From Couchioplanes caeruleus (GTDB lineage Bacteria; Actinomycetota; Actinomycetes; Mycobacteriales; Micromonosporaceae): a stretch of DNA of 64,000 bases. How positions within the stretch are numbered: the stretch's first letter is position 1; every line of letters begins with the position of its first letter. Location: positions 4,154,001 through 4,218,000 of the forward strand of contig NZ_RJKL01000001.1 of NCBI RefSeq assembly GCF_003751945.1, given 5' to 3'. The notes beneath the pieces are model-generated. The model saw only the letters and a list, made by a program, of their open reading frames with translations, was not told the origin of the DNA and searched no databases. The position numbers and the translations under genes are program-made. Positions 1 to 7,017 of this stretch are shown in pieces.

Positions 1-780
1 GCCACCATTCCTCCCCAGTGGCAGCAGTTCATCGCCGACTGCCTGGCCCCGGATCATGCCGGTCGCGCCGCACACACCGCCGCGGAGCTGGCGAGAAGAG
101 CACGCGCCGCGGCCCAGGGGGACTCGGCGACGGATACGAGAACCGTCGCCTCCTCGAGCATCATCCGGCGCTTCTCCCGCAACCGGCGCACGGCCGGCGC
201 GGTGGGATCCATCGCGGTGGCCTCGTGCATCGCTTCCCTCGCGGTGTGGAAGCCCTGGGAAGCGAGCGCCGGTGCGACCCCGGAGCCGAAGAGTTCGGCG
301 AGCGGATACGAGCGGTATTTCCGCACGGACATGGACATCCCGCCCCAGTACTACGACCTCATCGTGACGGCCGGGACGAAGTGCCCGAGCTATCCCGCCG
401 TGACGCCGTACCTGGTGGCGGCCATTCTCAAGACGGAGAGCAACTTCGATCCCACTCTGCACGATCCCGGCAAGGACGAGTACGGCATCGCCCGGTGGAC
501 GCCCAGCGTCCTGCAGTATTACCTGCCGGCGGAACAGCGGAAGGTGGTGCCGAAACCACCGTTCCCGCCGGATATGTCCATCCCGCACGTGGGCGACTTC
601 CTCTGCAGATTCGCGCCTGAGCTGCGTGACATCCCGGGAGACCCGAGGATCAACCTGGTCGCGACATGGCGCACCTCCGCCGAGATGGTTCGCGCGGCCA
701 ATGGCGTGCCCGACCGCCCGGCCCTGCGGGAGTACATGCCGCGGTTGCGCGCGAACCTCGATGCCTATCAGCCGAAGTAG
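1..780 (+). CDS. Lytic transglycosylase-like (SLT-fold) protein, 5' end outside window
   Basis: The frame is open from base 1 to the stop at 778-780 (259 residues visible), so the true start lies outside the window. A basic stretch is followed by a hydrophobic segment at about residues 66-80 that could be a signal anchor. Residues about 140-165 carry KTESNFDP and YGIARWTP, matching the catalytic-Glu and following Gly-rich motif of soluble lytic transglycosylases; Glu146 would be the catalytic acid. The family cleaves peptidoglycan glycan strands outside the membrane. The N-terminal cytoplasmic part is not recognised. Convergent with the next gene. Confidence 0.7.
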   Translation, partial: ATIPPQWQQFIADCLAPDHAGRAAHTAAELARRARAAAQGDSATDTRTVASSSIIRRFSRNRRTAGAVGSIAVASCIASLAVWKPWEASAGATPEPKSSASGYERYFRTDMDIPPQYYDLIVTAGTKCPSYPAVTPYLVAAILKTESNFDPTLHDPGKDEYGIARWTPSVLQYYLPAEQRKVVPKPPFPPDMSIPHVGDFLCRFAPELRDIPGDPRINLVATWRTSAEMVRAANGVPDRPALREYMPRLRANLDAYQPK

Positions 781-801
781 TTCCTGACCCGCTTGCGCTC
801 A

Positions 802-1656
802 TCAGCGGGGCAGGAGGCTCAGGTGCTCCTCGCGTACCAGGTCGAATTGAAGGGCCAGAGAGATCAACGCCGCGCGTTGCCAGTCCGCCTTCGAGCCCTC
901 TCCGCCGTCGGCGGTGAGCCTCGGCGTCTTCACCCTGAGCTTGGAGCGGGCGAGGTAATCGATGTGGAAGTTCACGGCCGATCGGGTGAGATCGCAGGTG
1001 CCGCCGAGGCGGTCGAGAATCTCCGGAACGGTACGGATCACCGGTGACGAGGGGTCGCGCAGCCGCGGCTCGCAGAGGGCCACCAGCACGAGGAAGTACT
1101 TCGCGGTCTCGTCCAGCGGGAACGCCATCCGGGTCGCGTCGGCCGTGCCGTCGGGACGCTCGTGGTGATCGGCGTAAAGATGCTGCGACGCGAACACGTA
1201 GAAAGAGCATGAATCCTGCAGGCCGGGCAGGAACACCTGGGAGAACTCGAACGGCACCGGCATGTCGAGGCGACGCGGGGCGAGCTTCACGAACTCGCCG
1301 CCGCCCTCGGGATTCCTGACCACGTACGTGTTGCGACGGCTGAGGTTGCTGATCAGCCAGTGGTCCTCCACCGCGGTGATCGCGCCCGCGAGGCGGGACA
1401 CCCCGGCGTCCGGCAGCGCAAGATCGACCGGCAGCTCGGCGGTGCCCCGGCCGAACGTCGCACTGTCGCCCGGTGCGAGGTTCACGATCGCGGGCGGGTC
1501 GCCCGCGCCCTGGATGACGATGCCCCGCCAGTCGACCCGGTCGCCCGCCGGCGGGACCGCCGGGAACGACGGACCGGCGCCGGCTCCATCGCGTGACACC
1601 GGGCCATTGTCGCAGGATCCGCCACGGATGGAACCGGCGCTTTGCGGATCGCTCAT
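802..1656 (-). CDS. FHA domain protein
   Basis: A protein of about 284 residues. A forkhead-associated domain lies at about residues 50-115: FGRG, then PDAGVSR, then LISNLS and RRNTYV, the usual order of phosphothreonine-binding residues (G, R, S/R, N). The C-terminal half (about 165-284) is not assigned; it may be helical and winged-helix-like. FHA domains read Ser/Thr kinase signals, but no kinase gene is adjacent. The start is uncertain: ATG at 1656 is used and an in-frame ATG lies at 1671; the Gly/Pro-rich first 40 residues suggest the true start could be later. Confidence 0.8.
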   Translation of the reverse strand: MSDPQSAGSIRGGSCDNGPVSRDGAGAGPSFPAVPPAGDRVDWRGIVIQGAGDPPAIVNLAPGDSATFGRGTAELPVDLALPDAGVSRLAGAITAVEDHWLISNLSRRNTYVVRNPEGGGEFVKLAPRRLDMPVPFEFSQVFLPGLQDSCSFYVFASQHLYADHHERPDGTADATRMAFPLDETAKYFLVLVALCEPRLRDPSSPVIRTVPEILDRLGGTCDLTRSAVNFHIDYLARSKLRVKTPRLTADGGEGSKADWQRAALISLALQFDLVREEHLSLLPR

Positions 1657-1791
1657 GCCAGCCGGGTACATCCCAGCCGATCACCAGCCCGGTGAGCAGC
1701 GGCGGCGCGACCATGTTGCCGACCCGCCGGCCGGCCTGGCGCACGAACAAGACGTACGTACGGTTGTAAGGGCCCGCGATATCGTGACCTC

Positions 1792-2646
1792 GTGACGACG
1801 GCGGACGGTGCGACCGAGGAGGAGCCGAGGTCGACCCGGCCCCGCGCCTTCATCGTCACGATCTACGGCCTGTACGCGCGCGAGGCCGGCGGCTGGATCA
1901 GCGTGTCCGCGCTGATCCAGTTGATGGACCGGCTCAAGATCGATGCGCCGTCGGCACGCTCGGCGATCTCCCGACTGAAGCGCCGGGGACTGCTCGAGGC
2001 GCGCAAGGTCGGCGGCTCGGCCGGATACAGCCTGTCCGAGCAGGCCCGGGGCATCCTGGACGAGGGCGACCAGCGGATCTTCGGCCGGCCGCGCGCCGAG
2101 CTGGCCGACGGGTGGCTGCTCGCGGTCTTCAGCGTTCCCGAGTCCCAGCGCCAGCAGCGGCACGTGCTGCGCTCCCGGCTGAGCTGGCTGGGGTTCGGCA
2201 CGGTGGCCTCGGGCGTGTGGATCGCGCCTCGCCACCTGCGCCGGGAGACCGAGGAGGTCCTGGAGCGCTACGAGCTGTCGGGGTTCGTGGACCTGTTCGA
2301 CGCCGACTACCCGGCGCCCGGGAATGTCGCCGAGCTGGCGGGCCGCTGGTGGGACCTGGAAGGGCTGCAGAAGCTCTACGGCGAGTTCCTCGACTCGTTC
2401 GATCCGGTGCTGGCGCGCTGGGTGAGCGGCGCCGAGGGCGGCGACGGGGAGGCGTTCGACGACTACGTCCGGGCGCTGACCGCGTGGCGACGGCTCCCGT
2501 TCCTCGATCCGGGGCTGCCGCCGGAGCTCCTGCCGGGCGACTGGAACGGCGTACGCGCGGCCGCCCTCTTCGACGAGCTGAGGGGGCGGCTCACCGAGCC
2601 CGCGCACCGCTTCGCGAGCTCGGTGATGGGCGGGGTCACGGCCTGA
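1792..2646 (+). CDS. PaaX family transcriptional regulator
   Basis: 284 residues, the usual PaaX length. An N-terminal winged helix (about residues 18-80: LYAREAGGWISVSALI, SARSAISRLKRRGLL) is followed by the PaaX middle domain (SVPESQRQQRHVLRSRL, then FGTVASGVWIAP) and the C-terminal helical domain. PaaX proteins repress CoA-dependent aromatic acid degradation genes and release DNA on binding an aryl-CoA. Its place beside an aryl-CoA ligase operon suggests it controls the genes at 2636-9371. GTG start at 1792; no clear ribosome site, so it could be leaderless. Confidence 0.88.
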   Translation: MTTADGATEEEPRSTRPRAFIVTIYGLYAREAGGWISVSALIQLMDRLKIDAPSARSAISRLKRRGLLEARKVGGSAGYSLSEQARGILDEGDQRIFGRPRAELADGWLLAVFSVPESQRQQRHVLRSRLSWLGFGTVASGVWIAPRHLRRETEEVLERYELSGFVDLFDADYPAPGNVAELAGRWWDLEGLQKLYGEFLDSFDPVLARWVSGAEGGDGEAFDDYVRALTAWRRLPFLDPGLPPELLPGDWNGVRAAALFDELRGRLTEPAHRFASSVMGGVTA

Positions 2647-3049
2647 CGAGCCGCTCCTCGGGGATCACGGCGACGCCCAGGATCTCGATCAGCGCCTCCG
2701 GCTGCCACAGCGCGGTGCAGCCGATGCCGGCCATGGCCGGATAGACGGGCCCGGCAAGCTCGCGCCAGACCCGGCCGATCTCCTTGCCGTGCGCCTGGTA
2801 GTCGGGGATGTCGGTGAGGTAGATCGTGATGTTGACGAGGTCCTCAGGCCGGCCTCCGGCCGCTCGCAGCGTGGTGAGGACGTTGCCGAAGGCCTGACGG
2901 AACTGCTCGACGATGCCGCCCTCGACGATCCTCATGTCTCGGTCCAGGGCGGTCTGGCCGCCCAGATACAGCGTGTTGCCGACCAGAGTGCCGTGCGAGT
3001 AACCGCTGGGGGCGGGCAGGGCATCCGGATTGACAGGAATGGGCAGCAT
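2636..3049 (-). CDS. RidA family (YjgF/UK114) protein, probable enamine/imine deaminase
   Basis: 137 residues, one RidA domain: LYLGGQTA near residue 25, ITIYLTDI near residue 75 and the C-terminal EALIEILGVAVIP strand. RidA proteins hydrolyse reactive enamines/imines. It is divergent from the hydrolase-to-flavoprotein operon and convergent with the PaaX gene, whose last codons it overlaps by 11 bp. Downstream of a 2-aminobenzoyl-CoA monooxygenase/reductase such an activity would fit removal of nitrogen from a dearomatised enamine product; that link is inference. Confidence 0.88.
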   Translation of the reverse strand: MLPIPVNPDALPAPSGYSHGTLVGNTLYLGGQTALDRDMRIVEGGIVEQFRQAFGNVLTTLRAAGGRPEDLVNITIYLTDIPDYQAHGKEIGRVWRELAGPVYPAMAGIGCTALWQPEALIEILGVAVIPEERLVRP

Positions 3050-3132
3050 CGGGCCTCCGTCGGGTCTAGACTATTGACTTTAGCTGACGAGCGTGAAAAA
3101 AACTGCATACCCGGCCTGGAGGAGTGCGACGC
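3050..3132. promoter_or_regulatory. Divergent promoter region of ridA-like gene and aryl-CoA operon
   Basis: 83-bp intergenic region, AT-rich for this window. A TTGACT hexamer at 3074-3079 could be a -35 element for the rightward operon, and TAAAGT occurs on the opposite strand. GGAGGAG at 3118-3124 is a strong ribosome site for the ATG at 3133. No confident PaaX operator was recognised. Confidence 0.35.
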
Positions 3133-3951
3133 ATGAGGTTCGCGACGGTGACCCCGGCGGACGGCAGCACGACGGCCGCGGTCGACCCGGGCGACGGGTG
3201 GCGCCGGCTGCCCGCACCGCATCTGTCCGCCTATCTCGACGAGTTCTCCGACCGGCCGGTGAGCGGCCTGATCGGCGAGCCGGTGCGGCCCGCCGGCATG
3301 GCGCTGCCCCTTCCCGCGCCGCGCAAGGTGATCTGCTGTGGCCTGAACTACGCCGACCACATCCTCGAGATGGGCCGGGAGCTGCCCGCCCACCCGACCC
3401 TCTTCGCCAAGTACGCCGACACCCTCACCGGCCCGGCCGACGACATCGCGCTGCCACCCGGGCTGCACGTGGACTGGGAGGCCGAGCTGGCGGTGGTCGT
3501 CGGCGCCGAGATCCGCGGCGCCGGCCGGGCCGAGGCCGCCGCCGCCATCTGGGGTTACACGATCGCCAACGACGTGTCGGTCCGCGACTGGCAGAAGCGG
3601 ACCCTGCAGTGGTTCCAGGGCAAGGCGTGGGACCGCACCACGCCGATCGGCCCGGTCGTGGTCACCGCGGACGCGCTCGACCCGGCCGCGGGCCTCGAGG
3701 TCGTCTGCCGGGTCGACGGCGTCGAGCGTCAGCGCGGCGACACGAGCTCGCTGGTCTTCGACGCCGCCGCGCTGGTCGCGTACGTGTCGACCTTCACCCG
3801 CCTGCGCCCCGGCGACCTGGTGTTGACCGGCACGCCCGGAGGGGTCGGAATGGGAATGACGCCCCCGGTTTACCTCGCCGACGGCGCCGTCCTGGAAACC
3901 GAGATCACCGGCATCGGCGTTCTGCGCAACCGGATCGTCGTCAAGGACTAG
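3133..3951 (+). CDS. Fumarylacetoacetate hydrolase (FAH) family protein
   Basis: 272 residues from ATG 3133, chosen because GGAGGAG lies 8 bp upstream; a GTG at 3124 overlaps that site. Family marks: GLNYADH, the metal-binding DWEAELAVVVG stretch, NDVSVRDWQ, GKAWDRTTPIGP and GDLVLTGTPGGVG. The family includes hydratases, isomerases and hydrolases acting on ring-opened dicarbonyl acids. As first gene of the operon it probably handles a product formed after ring cleavage; the exact substrate cannot be read from sequence. Confidence 0.88.
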   Translation: MRFATVTPADGSTTAAVDPGDGWRRLPAPHLSAYLDEFSDRPVSGLIGEPVRPAGMALPLPAPRKVICCGLNYADHILEMGRELPAHPTLFAKYADTLTGPADDIALPPGLHVDWEAELAVVVGAEIRGAGRAEAAAAIWGYTIANDVSVRDWQKRTLQWFQGKAWDRTTPIGPVVVTADALDPAAGLEVVCRVDGVERQRGDTSSLVFDAAALVAYVSTFTRLRPGDLVLTGTPGGVGMGMTPPVYLADGAVLETEITGIGVLRNRIVVKD

Positions 3952-3959
3952 GAGTCGAC

Positions 3960-4442
3960 ATGCATCTGACCGAGGGTGACTTCCCGCTCGACGGGGACAA
4001 CTCGATGTACGCCACCAACGGCCTGGTCGTTCCGGTCGTCACCCGAGGAGGACTCGAATCCGGGCTGACCGGACAGTCGGCGGGTGCCACGCGCATCGCG
4101 GGCGTGAGCCCCCAGCACACGCCGGCGCGACGGCTCTGGTTCGGCAAGGTCAGCAACGAGCCCGGCTTCCGGTCGGTCCCGCATCACCACGGCGAGGCGG
4201 AAACCGGGGGATTCGTCCTGTCGGGCCGCGCGCGCATCTACTTCGGAGCGAAGTTCGAGGACTACATCGACATGGCGGAGGGCGACTGGGTCTTCGTCCC
4301 GCCCTACATGCCGCACGTCGAGTGCAACCTGGACCGCAACAACCCGCTCACCTGGATGACCACGCGCACCCCCGACAACATCGTGGTCAACCTCGACGAC
4401 GTCGCGGACGAGGCGCTGCGGGACTGGAGCGAGCGCCCGTGA
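3960..4442 (+). CDS. Cupin domain protein of the aryl-CoA operon
   Basis: 160 residues. One cupin fold: VPHHHGEAETGGFVLSGRARIYFG (first motif, two or three His and Glu) and EGDWVFVPPYMPHVECN (second motif with His), which would bind a metal. ATG at 3960 follows AGGAG, 8 bp after the upstream stop, and the stop overlaps the next GTG (GTGA). It is about half the length of gentisate 1,2-dioxygenase, so a ring-cleaving role is not shown. It could be a small dioxygenase, isomerase or sensor. Confidence 0.8.
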   Translation: MHLTEGDFPLDGDNSMYATNGLVVPVVTRGGLESGLTGQSAGATRIAGVSPQHTPARRLWFGKVSNEPGFRSVPHHHGEAETGGFVLSGRARIYFGAKFEDYIDMAEGDWVFVPPYMPHVECNLDRNNPLTWMTTRTPDNIVVNLDDVADEALRDWSERP

Positions 4443-5350
4443 CGCCGACCTCGGAGATCTTCAGCGCCTCCATCACCCTGAAGGAGGCCGAGCCGCAGCA
4501 CTTCGACGTGGCCTACACCGCGGTCACCCAGCCCTGCCCCTGGCCGAAGGCGTACGGCGGCGACCTGGTGGCCGCGGCCGCGGCGGCCGCCATGCGGACC
4601 GTTCCCGAGGGCCCGGAGGACGGCAAGACGCTGCACTCCATGCACTCCTACTTCATGCGCCCGGCCGACATCGGCGCGGAGGTCCGCTACGAGGTGGAGG
4701 TGCTGCGCGACGGACGCGGCTATGCCACGCGGCAGGTCCGCGCCTTCCAGTCCGGCAAGCCGGTGTACGTCGCCCTCGCCTCCTTCGCCAAGGGCGAGCC
4801 CTCCGGCACCTTCGCCGTCCGGCCTCCCGAGGTCCCCGGCCCCGAGACGCTGCCCACCTCGGCGGAATACCTGGCGCCCCGCGAGGGCGGGACGATGACC
4901 GAGGAGTCGAAGGCGTACTGGGGCGGCGGACGCAGCTTCGACATGCGGCATCTTCCCGGGCCGGTCTACCTGACCGTCGACGGGGAACGGGCGCCGCACC
5001 AGGCCGTCTGGGTGAAGCCGTACGACGCCCTGCGGCCGGTCGAGGGCCTGACCCGCACCCAACGCGACCTGGCGGCCCTGGCCTACGTCTGCGACTACAC
5101 CATCCTCGAGCCGGTGCTGCGCGTGCTCGACCTGCCCTGGGCGAGGCCCGGCCTGGTCACCGCGAGCCTGGACCACGCGATGTGGTTCCACCGCGTCCCC
5201 GGCGAGGGCCTCCTCGACGACTGGCTGCTCTACGCGCAGCAGGCGGGCTCCGCCGGCTCGGGGCGCGGGCTCGGCCAGGGCAGCTTCTTCACCCGCGACG
5301 GAGAACACCTGGCCACGGTCGTGCAGGAAGGCATGATCCGCGCGTCCTGA
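4439..5350 (+). CDS. Acyl-CoA thioesterase II-type (TesB-like double hotdog)
   Basis: 303 residues from the GTG at 4439, which overlaps the cupin stop as GTGA, indicating coupled translation. The N-terminal hotdog has KAYGGDLVAAAAAAA and LHSMHSYFMRPAD; the C-terminal hotdog has SLDHAMWFHRVP and WLLYAQQAG followed by GRGLGQGSFFTRDG, the standard TesB-family pattern. Such enzymes hydrolyse medium/long or aryl acyl-CoA. In this operon it may release CoA from a pathway intermediate or from a dead-end aryl-CoA. Confidence 0.88.
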   Translation: MTPTSEIFSASITLKEAEPQHFDVAYTAVTQPCPWPKAYGGDLVAAAAAAAMRTVPEGPEDGKTLHSMHSYFMRPADIGAEVRYEVEVLRDGRGYATRQVRAFQSGKPVYVALASFAKGEPSGTFAVRPPEVPGPETLPTSAEYLAPREGGTMTEESKAYWGGGRSFDMRHLPGPVYLTVDGERAPHQAVWVKPYDALRPVEGLTRTQRDLAALAYVCDYTILEPVLRVLDLPWARPGLVTASLDHAMWFHRVPGEGLLDDWLLYAQQAGSAGSGRGLGQGSFFTRDGEHLATVVQEGMIRAS

Positions 5351-5373
5351 CCCACCCCTGGAAAGGACTTCCG

Positions 5374-7017
5374 ATGCAGCTCTCCCCCTCGGCCCACACC
5401 GACACCTTCGCCCGCGACCACCTGCCGCCGTTCGACCAGTGGCCGCATCTCGAGTTCACCACCGATCTGCTGCAGTATCCGGAACGCCTCAACGCGGCCG
5501 CGGAGCTCGTGGACGTCGCGGTCGCCACCTTCGGCCCCGACCGACCGGCGATCCGCACCGACTCGGGCGAGACGTGGAGCTACGGGGAGCTCCAGCGGCA
5601 TGCCGACCAGGTCGCCCAGGTGTTGGTCGAGGACCTCGGCCTCGAACCCGGCAACCGGGTGCTGCTCCGCTCCCCCAACAACCCGTGGATGGTGGCCTGC
5701 TGGCTCGGCGTGCTGAAAGCCGGGGGCATCGCCGTCACGACGATGGCGGCGCTGCGCGCCCGCGACCTCGCCCCGGTGGTGTCCAAGGCACGACCGGCGA
5801 TCGCGCTGGTGGACCACCGGTTCACCGCGGAGGTGGAGACCGTCCGCGACTCCGGGGCCCTCGACCTCGCGGTGGTGCCGTTCGGTGGCCCCGGCGAGGG
5901 CGATCTGACCGCGCTCTGCGCCGCCAAGCCGGGCGGGTTCGCGGCCGTCGCGACGGCCGCCGACGACGTCGCCCTGTTCGGGCCCACCTCGGGCAGCACC
6001 GGCACTCCCAAGATCACCACACATTTCCACCGAGACCTGCTGGCCATCGACGCCACGTTCGGCCAGGAGGTCCTCAAGCTCACCCCCGACGACGTCGTCG
6101 CCTGTACGGCCCCGCTCGGGTTCACCTTCGGGCTCGGCATGCTCGTGGTCTTCCCGTTCCGGGCGGGCGCCTGTGTGTTCCTGGTGGAAAGCGCGACACC
6201 GACGCAGCTCGCGGACCTCGTCGCGGAGCACGGGGTCACGGCGCTGGCCACCGCGCCGACGGCGTACCGGCAGATCCTGAAGTCCGGAAAGATCGAGAAG
6301 CTGCGCGGCCTCCGCGTGGCGGTGAGCGCGGGAGAGCACATTCCGCGCAGCGTCCGGGACGAGACCGAGGCCGCCATCGGGCTGAAGATCATCGACGGCA
6401 TCGGCGCCACCGAGCTGCTGCACATCTTCATCTCCGCGGCCGGGGACGACATCCGTCCCGGCGCGACCGGCAAGCCGGTGCCCGGCTTCCGGGCGACGAT
6501 CCTCGGACCCGACGGCAAGGAGTTGCCACCCGGCGCCGAGGGCAGGCTGGCCGTGATCGGCCCGGTCGGCTGCCGCTACCTGGACGACGAGCGCCAGGCC
6601 GGTTACGTCGTCGACGGCTGGAACGTCACGGGCGACACCTTCTACCGAGACCAGGACGGCTACTTCTTCTACTGCTCACGGACCGACGACATGATCGTCT
6701 CGTCGGGCTACAACATCGGCGGGCCGGAGGTCGAGTCGGCCGTCAACACGCACCCGGACGTGGCGGAGTCCGCGGTCGTCGCCAAGCCCGACGCCGACCG
6801 GGGCTCTATCGTGTGCGCCTTCGTCGTGCTGGTGGACGGCGTCGAGGGCGACGCGGCGAAGGCCAAGGAGATCCAGGACTACGTCAAGCAGCAGTTGGCG
6901 CCGTACAAATATCCCCGCGAAGTCCGCTTCTGCACGTCGCTCCCCCGCAACCCCAGCGGCAAGCTGCAGCGCTACGTGCTGCGGCAGCACGTCGAACGAG
7001 AGCAGGAATCCGCGTGA
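5374..7017 (+). CDS. Aryl-CoA ligase, 2-aminobenzoate/benzoate-CoA ligase type
   Basis: 547 residues, start ATG 5374 after GGAAAGGA. AMP-binding enzyme motifs: TSGSTGTPK (phosphate loop, about residue 207), SAGEHIP, DGIGATELLHIF, the hinge region with SGYNIGGPEVE, and the C-terminal lysine motif NPSGKLQRYVLR. The GATELLHIF stretch resembles benzoate-CoA and 2-aminobenzoate-CoA ligases. It would form an aryl-CoA from ATP, CoA and the free acid in the cytosol. The stop overlaps the next GTG (GTGA), so ligase and flavoprotein are made together. The substrate assignment rests on this neighbour. Confidence 0.85.
   Translation: MQLSPSAHTDTFARDHLPPFDQWPHLEFTTDLLQYPERLNAAAELVDVAVATFGPDRPAIRTDSGETWSYGELQRHADQVAQVLVEDLGLEPGNRVLLRSPNNPWMVACWLGVLKAGGIAVTTMAALRARDLAPVVSKARPAIALVDHRFTAEVETVRDSGALDLAVVPFGGPGEGDLTALCAAKPGGFAAVATAADDVALFGPTSGSTGTPKITTHFHRDLLAIDATFGQEVLKLTPDDVVACTAPLGFTFGLGMLVVFPFRAGACVFLVESATPTQLADLVAEHGVTALATAPTAYRQILKSGKIEKLRGLRVAVSAGEHIPRSVRDETEAAIGLKIIDGIGATELLHIFISAAGDDIRPGATGKPVPGFRATILGPDGKELPPGAEGRLAVIGPVGCRYLDDERQAGYVVDGWNVTGDTFYRDQDGYFFYCSRTDDMIVSSGYNIGGPEVESAVNTHPDVAESAVVAKPDADRGSIVCAFVVLVDGVEGDAAKAKEIQDYVKQQLAPYKYPREVRFCTSLPRNPSGKLQRYVLRQHVEREQESA

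Noticed and set aside
3960..4442. Cupin as gentisate 1,2-dioxygenase
   Set aside because: It has one cupin domain of 160 residues, about half the size of known gentisate dioxygenases.
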